The position numbers were made by a program, and so were the translations under genes. From Neospora caninum Liverpool (lineage: Eukaryota > Apicomplexa > Conoidasida > Eucoccidiorida > Sarcocystidae): a stretch of DNA of 64,000 nucleotides. Positions 34,901-46,406 of the stretch are shown piece by piece; position 1 is the stretch's first letter; each line of letters opens with the position of its first letter. The stretch lies in assembly GCF_000208865.1 (NCBI RefSeq), contig NC_018398.1, positions 1,984,001-2,048,000 of the forward strand, given 5' to 3'. Under the pieces are notes generated by a model. The model saw only the letters and a program-made list of their open reading frames with translations. It was not told the DNA's origin and did no database searches.

Positions 34901-35114
34901 TGCTTCGCATCGGAGAATCGACGAAACGGGAAGAAAGCCAAAGAGGGAAAGCCGTGAAAAAGCAACTACAGAAAGGATCTCCTGAGATAAACAGAAACGA
35001 CTCTTTGCACACACGTCCCCTTTCCCGTGTCGTGTGAGAGGCCCCCGGCGAATATGTACAATCACTCAAAAATAGACCGCATGATCACCCTAATCTCTAG
35101 ATAAGGATAAATGG

Positions 35115-35145
<31 letters not shown>

Positions 35146-38100
35146 CGACCCCAACACATATGGACAGACATATACGGTCACATCTGTCCTCCGCACCTAT
35201 ATGTATATAATTATATATATATATATATATCTAGGTATATATGGAGAGGGACCGCATGTCACACCTGGTCCATGAACCTCCACATTTGGGCGATAGTAGC
35301 ACCCAAACAATTTTTCTCCTTCGTTCTCCAACTCGAAAGGAACGGGAGGCACCAGAGAACGGACGACGCGAAGATACACGCGCTGGACCTGCTGGAATTC
35401 GTAGAGAACCTGAAACAGCGGAAAAGGGGAACCACACTTTACAAATTGCTTGATGAAAACCACCCGGGACTGCTCTGATACATCAAAAAATACATATATA
35501 CAAACGTACATAAATATATATAACTATATATATATATACATAGGGATGGCGTTAGATCTAGAGAAAACTAGCCGAGTGCGACTTCCTCACCATACTCGCA
35601 CCAAGCACAGAAACTCAAGCGTACATAGATCTCTGTCTCCGCGTCGCCAGAGTGAGAGTTCCTCTGAAAGTGAATGTTGAATCAGCTTGAGTTCCCTTTC
35701 GAAGACAGCTGCGTTCTGGAGGCTTCACTTTTGCGAGCAAACGCTCAAATGTGCGTCGCGACTCTGGGTCCTCACCTGTCCAGCTGCAGCGGTGTCTCCA
35801 TACGCGTAGCTCAGGTGCTCACATCCCTTCAGGAGTTGCAGGTCGGCTTCTTGGGGTGAAAGCCTTTGTTCGCGTTCGTGCCCTTCCTTAGCGCAGGTTT
35901 CCTTCGTCTTCTCTCCCGTTCCCGTCTCTGCGCACGACTGCTCAGCCTGTGCGCGTCCGCTCTTCTCTGTTTTGTCCGGAAAAAGCTCCAGCTGTTCGCC
36001 GAAGACAGCACGCCCCCGTGACACTGCAGCCGCGAGGGAATAGTGCAGCTGGGCACCGGGCGAGGCCGGAGAGACGTGCGCGTGGCGAAGCACCGCGTCC
36101 CAATCGGGGATGTAGCGAATCCTGGGGACGGAACAGGACACACAGAGCGAAGTGAAAAGGAAACAGGCACTGAACGCGAGAGGCCCGCGAGCGACGGAAG
36201 AAAAGGAAGAGGCAGCGGACTCCTGAACCGCGAACCGGGGGGAGCGAGGTCGCTGGCAAGGAGACGGCATATCGCAAGGAAAGGGGAAAACGACAGAGAG
36301 ACGCAGGACACAGAGAAGAGACAAAAACGTGAACATGCAAGCAACGCGGATGAGAACAAACGCACACCGATCGCTCTTCTGGGGCCTTTCCAGTCTCCCC
36401 TGTTCTCTCTCGCGCTGGGGACGACTCCCCAATCGTCCCTGCGGGACTTCCGCCTCTCATCGATTGACACAAGGAAACGCCCCTCGTTACTTCAGCCGCC
36501 CAAGTTCCCGCCCCTTCGATTCACGCTTACATCACACTTCTCCCAATCGTTACACACACAAATGAATCGGGTTTATTATCCATATATATATATGCACATG
36601 CGCATATATGTAATTGCTGCTGCGTTTCACTAGTTAGACAACGCATGTGTTGCCGTTCCTCAACTCGGCGCGTGGGCCTCTATAACTCCCGCTATGAGAT
36701 TTCTGGCTTTCCGCGTGTTTGCATTTGTTTTTGCGCTTCGCGCTGTCTTTCAGTTCCCGCCTTCTCTGTGTACGAACCAAATCTGTCTGGGAGAGAGACG
36801 CGCGTGGTGCTGGTGCACGACGAGAGGCGCCTTTTCCGAGACGACGAACGAGTGCGTGCCCTCGACGGTTGGATTTGTCACGAACGCCCACGGTTGAAGC
36901 AGATCTCGAATCTGCAGAGAGACCAGCGAAAGAGCAAGTGCGCAGCGACAACGGACCGGGAAAAGATAAACGGTGACAGCGACAGGCGAGAGCGGAGACG
37001 GAACTCCGGGCGAACAGGGGACTCGAGAACCCCCGAGAGGAAGTAGAAGGGCGAAAACGTGCGCAGGAAATCAGACACAAAGAGCGTAAGGCAGGGACAT
37101 GAAAGAGGCGAAAGTGCCAAGATCAGGCTGCTTACCTCAATTTTCCATGTCCCGCGTTGGCCCCAGAATTTGCCGCGCTTCCGCCCGGCTTTTCCGTGGT
37201 CCTCCGGCTCCATCGCGCCGTCCCCAGACCGCTTTTCCGCCTGGCCCTCGCTCTCGTGTCCACATTTCCGGCACCAAAGTTGAAGAGCTCTCAGTTCACT
37301 GTCTTTGGGCAGCCGAGCGAGACAGACAGAAGCCGAAGCTGGCGAGGCTTCGCTCTGGAGATTCGCAGAGAACAGAACGTAGCGATGGCCCGACGAAGAG
37401 AACAGCGGAGACGTGGGTGGTGCAAGGACGGAGAGGAGGCGAACGCGGGGGGCGCATGCGCATACGCGGAAGGATAGCCCTGGGAGAGCCAGATTCTAAC
37501 AGGAGAGGAGACAGAAGAGACTCAGCGCCTGTTCAACGAAGCATCTCTGGGCAGAAAACAACCGCGAGAACGCCTTTGCACCACGACACAGACGCGAGGC
37601 AGGGGAGAAGAGCCGAGACACTTCGGACGTGTGTCGCCACGCAAGGCAAAAAGACACGAAACAAGGGGACGAGAGACGCGAGAGACGCTTGTTGGTCGCG
37701 ACCTAGATAGAACTGAAGCTCTATTTGGTAGAAAGGTAAAAGATTCCTTTGGGTGAGTTGAGACTGCTGTTTGTCTGCCGCTTCGCACTTCCTCACTTGC
37801 AAGTAGAGCTCGTTCATCGTCTTCCTTTCCGCAGTCCACAAGTACCAAAGGGATTTGCCCAGCTGATGCAAATCGTCGTGGAGATTGATCCAGTAGTGCG
37901 ACCTCTCCGTGAAGCAGACGACGCAGCGGAGCTTCTCGTCCTCCGGTTTCGCGCGTGGCGTCTCCAAAAAGTCCGAGGGCAGCCAAGGCAAAGCCGCGCA
38001 GATTCGCAGTTCTTGTTGAAGCCGGTCCTGGAGTTGAAGAAGAAGCACTGGCGGCGGCGATACTTGGCTGCAATCCAGACCCGCTGCGTCCTCTCCAGAG

Positions 38101-41100
38101 GGACCACGGCCGCGTGCCTGGGTGGAGTTCGCAGTGCCACGCCACAGGAACACAGAAACCGCGTCAGGCAATCAAAGACGAAAAACCCCAAAAGACGGCC
38201 CCGATCTTCTGTGCAGGACGCATTGAGTATCAAATCGAGACAAAGGCGAGGTAAAAACACACCGGTTGACGCTACCTAAGCGGGTCGCTGTCTCGATGCG
38301 TACACAAGGCAACACGCACAGGCAGCGGCGGAGAGAAACGGTTCTATCCGCGGCATCGTCTCTTCATAAAAACGTGGCGAATTCGACAGGTTTCACATGT
38401 CCTTTCTTCTTCCTGTCACGGCCTGTTCCGCCCTCGCTCCACGTGTCTCTATGTGGCGCAAAACAGGCAATGCTGGCCTCCGAGAGCGGGGTCACTGGGG
38501 CAGCCTGTACTCCCTTCATCGCCTAGCCTGGCCTCACGACAGACCGCAGAGCTTACCTCGTCGTAGCCTGCGGCGTTTGCAGCTTCGTTCCGTTCGCGTT
38601 CGCGGCGGCGAATGCCCGCCTGCATGATTTCGACTTCTTCACGTGTAAGGAGCTTGAGAGCCACGAGGTCGCTCCACTCCGCGATCGAGATCCACTGCGC
38701 GCGAGCAACGTAAAAGTCTTTGTTCCAGTCGTGGACGGGCAGATCAATGAACCGTTCTCGAGTTCCCCGACGATGAGAACAAGCGAGAGAAGGACACGGA
38801 GAAGAGGAAGCGTTGGAACGCCTCTGGAGGGAACCCGCAGAAGCGTGGTCTTCAGCGCGCGCCGCAGGCAGAGAAGGGGAAGAACACAGCTGAGAGCTAG
38901 CCGGATTTCCCGTGGCGGACACGCATGCACAGCAGGCAGTGCACCTTTCACAAGCTTCCAGAGGGTGGTCAAGAGAATACCCCGGCAGGGAAGCGGAGGA
39001 GAGGCGGCAAACCGACAGCGTAGACGAGTCTCCATTGGCAACGCGCTCGTCGCAGGACGCGAGGCTCGTCTGAGAAGACGACTCTTGCGCTTCGCCCGAC
39101 ACAGCGCAAGCTGCCGCTCGTCTCAGTTCACTGGCCGAAGGCACCTGAACAGAATCGGGACACAGATGACACAAGACACTGCGAACGCGCGAAAAGACAA
39201 AAGTAAGGCGGGATATCACGCGGAGGCACGTGGCACAGGGGTGACCGGGACACTCTCATGAACTCGTTTTTCTTCAGTCACGAAGAAAAAAAAAACACGG
39301 CGCCGTTCTCTTTGCCGCTTGCCGACCTCTCAAAGAACAAAACAAGGACGGCCCTCTTGTTTTCGCGGACCAAGAAACAGTAGATCAAGAGAAGCCGTCT
39401 CGCAGCACTAGGTGGCCTTGCGTAGGTTGGAAATCTTCTGTTTCTTCCCATGGAACAGGGAGGCAAAGGAAAAGAAAGGGAAACGTAACTCCAGGGACTT
39501 CAGAAAGGCCAGTCGCCACAGTCTCTCCTACTGACTCGATCAGGTATTTCTAACGATCCAGTTCATCGCTGTTTGTTCGGGCGTCTGCTCCTGTGCTGCT
39601 CGCGAAATTTCAGCTAGTCTTCACCCATGTGCCCGTTCTCGCTTGGAAGACGCCGGGGGATGTGCCCTACTATCTGTCTCCGTTAGCAAAAAGGGACTCT
39701 TCCTCTTCGCTGCAAAGCGAAGGCGCGACTGACCTGGAGAATGCCGACGCGAATGCGGACATTTTCCATGCCAGCAAAGGGGAAATGGTGCTCCTCCTGA
39801 ACCAACAGGTCCTCAGGTTCTTCTGAGTGTTTTTGCTTTCCGTCTCGAATCGACGTTTTGTCTTGCGCCTTCGCCTTCTCGCCGGGACGACTATGGCCAT
39901 TCCTTTCCTCTCCGACAGCGCCCGGAGCCTCACAGCCTCTACTGGAGAGCTCATCTTCACTCCACTCTTCTTCCTCGGATTGCCTCACTCCCCCATTCGC
40001 TTCCTCACCCAGTGCCGAACCGACGCCCGCTGCGCCGCCGCGTCGGCGGTCTCCAACGCGCTCCGTCCCTTTTTTCAGTGCGTTTTCCCCCTGAACACCT
40101 TCCCCGGCCATCTCAGCGTCCTCGGCCGTTTCTGCATGCGACAACTGCGTCTCTGCAGAGCCCTGTTCGTTTTCTGAAGAGGGGACTTGTTTTCTGCCTG
40201 CCGACTGCCCCGGAGACGCCTCAGTCTGTTCCTTCCTGGCCTCGGCGGCAACCCCTGCAGGGACAGTCCCCCTGTCAGAAGCTTCGCACGCCTGGTATTG
40301 CGGGAGCCTGACGCGCTGCAGACAGAGCGGCTTGATGTGGTCTTCCGTGAACCGGCAGAAAGCAATAAAGTCTCCACAGGGCGACCTGAATGGGGCAAGA
40401 GTGAGCACAGACCACTGCCACGCTCCAGACAGGAGGCATCGGGAAAATGTAGGCGCAGGCAACGAAGGATTCCAGAGTTCGCGCCTTCGTAAAAAGCCCG
40501 CGACACTGAACAGTCGAGTTTCAAGCAAAGCGGATGAGCAGACGCTTGCCCGCCCCGAGGGTCGACGGCAAAACCGACGCGTTCCCGACGGACGCTGGGC
40601 GCGCCCGCGCGTGCCGGAAAACCGGGACGGCGGATGAGCTCCAACCCGGCATGACGCCACTGAATTCGCTTAGACACTACATAGAAAACCGGTGAAAACC
40701 AAAAAGTGCGGCAGTGCGATACGGGCGTTTTTGCGATGCGGAGACACAACAGACCCTCTGCACACGCGACAAAAGGGCTGGGCGGCTTCTGAGAGCCTAC
40801 GGAGAAGACACTCGAGATTCGAGGGTCGCCTCTTGGCAATTTTAAAAGAAGGAAAAGACAGATGCCTTTGTGAGGAAAGGGACCCACCCACTACGTCGCG
40901 AGTCAAGCTTGTCTGGACCAATGCGCGGCTTACCACCAGTAGCCTCGAGTGCGGTACATTTCCTCCTGGGCCACGTACTCCGCCAGACCGTTCACGACCT
41001 TGCCACTCCTTCCGCTCGTTGTGAGCATGCAGAGACCGTCGTTCAGTGCTTGCCCTCTGCTGCCTTTTGCCCCGGACACTTCGTCTGACGTCGCTGGACC

Positions 41101-42816
41101 AGTTTGAACTGTGTCTCCCTCCGGAAGCCTCTTATTTTCCGAGGTCTGAGGCAGTGCGACGACATGGATATCTGACTCGTGGACGAATGCCACACGAGTG
41201 GCGTCAGGCGAGAAAGTACAGTCCAAGATGGATCTTCCTCCTTCCTTCTTCCGAGGCACGAGAAGCCGCGCAGTCCCAAATGCGTGGCTGCGACCAGAAG
41301 GATGGATCGCGACGCGAGGCCGCGAAGCAGGATCCGTTGAGGAGCTTTGATTTCTCGCGAAAGATGGCGGGTTCCGGTTAGAGAAATGCTCATCCAGCGC
41401 AGATACCATTGCTTCCGCATCCAAACGGCCATCCAGTTCTCTAAAAGTTGTTTCCACTAAAGAAGTTTCCGTTTTCGCAGGAGACGGACCCGAAACACCA
41501 CCGGAGCGCCCGGAGCCGGAATCGGTCGCCGGCACCATGTAGGCGGCCGGTGATAACCGGTTCGTCGCAAAGAACGTGGCCACGTTGCTCGATGCAGGGG
41601 CTGATTTCTTTCCCGTGTGTCCTGTGGCACTCACGGCGCCGGGTTTAGTACCGACGTCCAGTGACGAAGAAGCGGAGCAGGGATACGGCAGCGGCAGTGT
41701 TCGCGGGGCCTCTTTGGCGAGAAGAGATTCAATAGCTGAGCAGCCATCATAGATCCAAACTCCGGAGGAATTTGAAAGCATAATCATCTTCCCCTGTTTA
41801 CTCCAAACATAGCGGCTGATGCCGAGGCATCGGCGCCTTTGCCGCTCGTTCAAAAGTTCCTCCTCGAGACTCTGCTTTGGCGGTCGCTTTTCTCGCTGAG
41901 AGCCACCTGCGGTGGGAGCCGTGACTCCACCGCCTGTTCCACACACATCAGCCCGGCCTGAAGCTGCACTGTGCTTCGCGTTTCCCTTGCACTCCCCGGG
42001 GACCGGACCACTTCTCGCTTCAGAGGTGAACTGATCCTCGCGAGACCGACTTTGCTGGGACTGCCGACCTGGGACTGAGGACTCCGCCGAGTTCGTGTGC
42101 GAATCAGCCTCGTTGCCTGAACCTGTTGGAGACGAGCACCCTCCCGCTCCGCCTTCAGCATTCATTCGTTGAGCGGAAGACCAAGCAATTTCCGCTTGCC
42201 TGTACAGCTCCATGGAATGGGGATGGAGGTCGTCTGGATGAACGAGGAGACAACCACCGTTGTTGAAATAGAACACATCCGGAGAAGCGGGTTCAAACCT
42301 AGGAGGAGTCGTTGACAAGGCAAGAGCGGAAACGGGGCGCGAACAGGGATAAGCTGGCGGGGCATCAGCTTGAGTGTATTCTATGGGGAGAGGGAAAATG
42401 GGGGACTTTGCCTTCCACTGGAGATCCAGGGGCAACCGCATCGAATGAGAGGGTGACGGCAGCGACGCAGCATCGGCGGTGGCGAGGATCCCTGCATCTT
42501 TCGTCACTGTAGTTGACGAGACGTGCTTTGCGAATCTTGATATCAGATTGGCACAAGGAATTCGGACAGGCGCTCCGTAAAGACGCTTGTAGCCTCGCTC
42601 TGCGCAATCAAGCCAGGAGATCCAGACACACAGCGCTGAGTCGGAGGGGAATTTGTCGCAGTTTTGCGACAATCCAGGGGCCGACACTCCCTCGCTGAGA
42701 GACTCGAGCCGATCAATATCTGCGCCATTAACCCCGAATGCAAAACTGTCAATAGCAGAGGAGCAACCGCCTTCGCCGGTAAACGCCCAGAACGAATCTG
42801 TTTGCCGATCATCCAT
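31937..42816 (-). CDS. S9B prolyl oligopeptidase, dipeptidyl peptidase 8/9-like
   Basis: Predicted serine peptidase removing N-terminal dipeptides after Pro/Ala. Twelve exons, right to left: 42816-40934, 40385-39734, 39144-38557, 38117-37703, 37302-37136, 36911-36778, 36121-35776, 35409-35265, 34865-34758, 34426-33669, 32975-32775 and 32293-31937. All are in phase and total 1,917 residues, about twice DPP8/9. The beta-propeller half includes AEYVAQEEMYRTRGYWW, with the Glu pair (618/619) that anchors the substrate amino group in DPPs, and SHYWINLHD. The hydrolase domain has LYGGP (Tyr 1453), nucleophile Ser 1702 in GISYGG (GWSYGG in animal DPPs), Asp 1780 in HGYLDENVH and His 1812 in LPQSRHG. 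Long charged insertions lie at about 660-800 and 1536-1690, and the last 70 residues are low complexity. There is no signal peptide or membrane span at the chosen start, so it is probably cytosolic. An upstream exon is possible. Confidence 0.95.
33541..33562. repeat. (AT)n microsatellite in peptidase intron
   Basis: An AT run inside the intron between the exon carrying the catalytic Ser (34426-33669) and the exon carrying the catalytic Asp. Confidence 0.85.
35117..35143. repeat. (AT)n microsatellite in peptidase intron
   Basis: An AT run in the intron between coding exons 35409-35265 and 34865-34758. A second, imperfect run lies 70 bases away. Confidence 0.85.
35212..35230. repeat. (AT)n microsatellite in peptidase intron
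   Basis: A second AT run in the same intron, ending about 35 bases from the exon donor at 35264. Confidence 0.8.
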
Positions 42817-45800
42817 CGCGCCGACACGGTTTCCTCGTCAGTGACAAGGTATCGAAGCCGAATTACTACTTGAGGAGGCGAGGAACCTAGTCTGGAAGAC
42901 AAGTTCACCAGAAACACATATGTCCACCTGTCGTTTCGACGGTTGGGGCCGTACTGTCACTAAAAGCCGAATAAGACCCTTGCGGCGACAGGGGTTCACG
43001 CGCCGGACGGCAGACTTGCGAACTATCTGGCTGTTCCTTAGATCAGTGCAGACGTGCAACAGCTTATCCGGGCCACAGACATACTGACGTCAAAGCGCGG
43101 ACAATATGCACCGAATTCAACAGAATAGAGTAACAAAAATGAGGGTGCCGACCTGAGGTCAACTTTATCGCGTCTGGTGTGTAGATACACTGGCAGGGTC
43201 GGGCCGGCGCCCCTACCCAGGTCAAACGAGAGAGGAAAAAATATGCCCTATCGAGTAGTACACATACAAGACTCATGCTTCTTTCTGGCAACAAAGTATG
43301 CTGAAACATCAAATAAGAGACTTTTTCGGAACGATGTGGATGTTCACGCCCCGCCGTTCCATTTGAAAATTTTTGCATGCCACCAGGTAAGCTGCTGGGA
43401 GACACGACAAGCGCTTTTGCAAGTCCCAGATGAAGAGCGCCACTGCATGTGCAAGAATTCGGGAGCCGATTACGTCCATGTCAGGCCTGCCCTGACATTT
43501 TTGCTTTCTAAGGAAAAATTGTGGGAGGGGGTTGCGAATCGCATTCTTTTTCCGAGTAGACGGCTTCTTATCCTGGCCGCCGTCGCGTTGTCTTGCCGCC
43601 GTGATCTATGCTGTGCGCTGCCGTTAGGACTCTCAGGGGGATGCCTGTCAACTCACAACGAAACCTAGGCTCTCTACCAGGCCTCGACGAAACGAGCCTG
43701 ATGCTTCAATGGGATCTTCTGTTCGGGGCCAGATGGTTTTTGCGACGTTGTTTCTTATCGAACACGGATCACTTCGAGGCGGGTAACACATCCTCAGTGG
43801 TAGATCTGTTGAGTGATCCCTCATTCATGCGTCTTGGCAGTCCTGTGTCATCTCCAGGACACACACACACACGCTGCGATGATCCAAGTGCCGCGCCATG
43901 TCATCATGCTTCTGGTTGAAGCTCTCTGTGTCTCTGGAGACTGCCAAGCGGCACCTTCTCGGTAACGGTTCGACAACGGAAACAGGTGAAGGACGCCCTC
44001 TCTCAGAGCGCCTGGTACCCTTCAGCTGATTCGTTGCACCTCCAGTAACCAAACATGAGTATGCGATGAAAGCCTCCTCGAGCTACGCCGAGCAACCGCG
44101 CGCGCGGGGCTCTTTGTTGGACCATCAGTGTCGTATTGACGACAGCATCCAGGCAGCATTGCGGATTGCTGTGGGCTACAGCTTTCGCTGGCAGGTTTGT
44201 CAGCGCATACGACTAGGAAACTCGACTATGAGATGGGTTTCGTTAAGAGAGACTGACCTCGATTTCTGCACTACCGCAGCAAGAATAAAGGTCCTTTTCG
44301 ACGTGCGACGTGTCTCCGACAGTCACTTGTACAGAAATCCTGGGACGTTGATCCTCAAGCAGCATGCACGGACGGGAACCTTTCCCTCCCGAATTACGCG
44401 CTACCTTTTATTGTCGGCCCAACACGCCTGACAAAAAGGCGTAATGATACATGTTTCATTTTACACATTGAGCGCGAAGACTGGAGGGTAACTTCGGGAT
44501 CGAGCACACCGATATATAGGATGTGTCCAGATCACAACCAAATAACTGTGTGTATGTGGAGACACGTACCCCGGGAGGAACTGTCAATATTCCTGTTTTT
44601 TTGCCGACACGGGAGGTACCATGTCTATCGTAGCCGGCCCCCGCATGATTTGAAAAGAAATCAGAGCCACGGCAACGGCCGAAGACACGATACAACTACA
44701 AGGCGAGACAAAATACAAGAGCGAAACAGAAAAGAAAATCCTGTCCACATGATTGACATGGGGCTATCCTGCCTCAGGATAACCAAAAAAGTTCATCGGG
44801 TTCTCTTTCCCGCTATACGAGCTCGGAAAAATACGAACACAGCAAACGAGGACACCCGCGTACGAGAACTGAAAAGAAGTGTTAGCAATCACGGTAAAAA
44901 CACACGGATAAGGGGCAGATGTCCGTCAGAAAAGATCTTCGAACTTTGAAGGAAATGCAACAAACTGGTGTAGGAACAAAAAACATTTCAACGGCGCCTC
45001 CGCCTCACATCGAGTCTCAATCGGCATCACCAAGCCTGGCAGCGGCAAGCCCGACACACACCAAAGACGGAGTAGACAGTGTTTGGGTGCGGCAGAAAAA
45101 GCTACAGAAAGTTTTTCCCCGGCAAAGGAAGCACCTACGATGGAAGACTCGCTAGCATAAATCGTTGCTTGTCACTCCCATTTCGCTACGATATCAAGAA
45201 ACGTTCCGGAAGAACGCTGGAAACTTTCAGCCTCCTTCCAGGCATGAGAAAAGGATGGCACTGAAACTGGAACCGACACACGTGAGCCGGCAAGTTCTTC
45301 CTGTTCATCAGTTTTATGAAACAACGTCTGTACGAGAGCTATCCTTTTCCAGAGTCGGGATCTGACGGGACGGAAACAGGGTTACCCTAAAGATGGAAAG
45401 CAAGATGCAAGCGAGGGAAATCCCAGCATAGTCCCTCTTAACACCCTTGCTCTTCTTTCCACTAGCATTCGTTTCCCCGGTTGCCTTCCAGATTTATCTA
45501 CAGTAGTTTGCTGACTATCCCACCACCAATCCAGACATTCGAGCAAGGCACATCGCGACCGTTTGTTTCCTTGTCGGAAAAATCGCGCATCGATTCTCCT
45601 ATTCATCGGGTCGATTTCCGCTTCGATACACAAAAGGAATATCGATGACTGAGCAACACTGCTACCCTTACACCTGTGCGCCGATTCGAATGCTCCACCG
45701 GACTATCCCAACCTGGCGACGACAAAAGTGAGGTGTTCTAGCATTTACAAATGGAACAGAAAACCGTATATCCTTTTTTCCCTCTACCATTGCTCATGTT

Positions 45801-46406
45801 TTGCTGGCGCCTTTCCAAAACCTTCCGTCCACATCGCATCTTCGACGACCGGAGGGCTCCCAGGGGCATACATCAGCATGCGCACAACCCCCAAAACTTG
45901 TCCATGACACCTCTCCGGCCTCCGTTCAAGTCAGATGCTCCGTCTACATGCACCAAGACGCCTGGGCACATTTCCCCCGTAGATGAGCATCTGCAAAGAT
46001 GGAAAACCGTTTGTGCACACCAGCAGAGAGAGGCAGACGCGCACGGCTCTATTGGGAGATCCCCCCCGGTAGCGTCACCCCGCGGACGAATTTCCCCTTG
46101 CACAGGTCACACATGTATTTATACGCTGTTTCGAAAAAGATCGCGCGTTTCTCGGTCGTCTCCGTTCTCCTTTCTTTTTCTGCGAATGCTGGTTCAGCGC
46201 TTCCACCGACTCCTTTGTCCTCGGTTTCTCACCACACTGGGAAAGACGAAGAGGCTGACGAAAGTCTCAGAAAGGATACAGATCGGTTGGGCCAGAAGTG
46301 TTTCGTTCTGAGTGCCTTTTTTGTCCCTTCTGTGAACGCCAGCTTCTCTGCCTTTCTGCCTGCGTCCTCTTTTACTGTTCAGTTTTCAATCCGTTCCGTT
46401 GCCTCC
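42817..46406. other. interval between the peptidase start and the flippase 3' end
   Basis: About 3.6 kb holding the peptidase promoter and leader and the flippase 3' untranslated region. The longest frames (plus strand 43177-43668 and 45751-46311) have no homology or splice pattern. A TGCATGC at about 43374 and an AGCATGCA at about 44359 are GCATGC-type motifs that could act in the peptidase promoter. No repeat array or RNA gene was seen. Confidence 0.45.
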
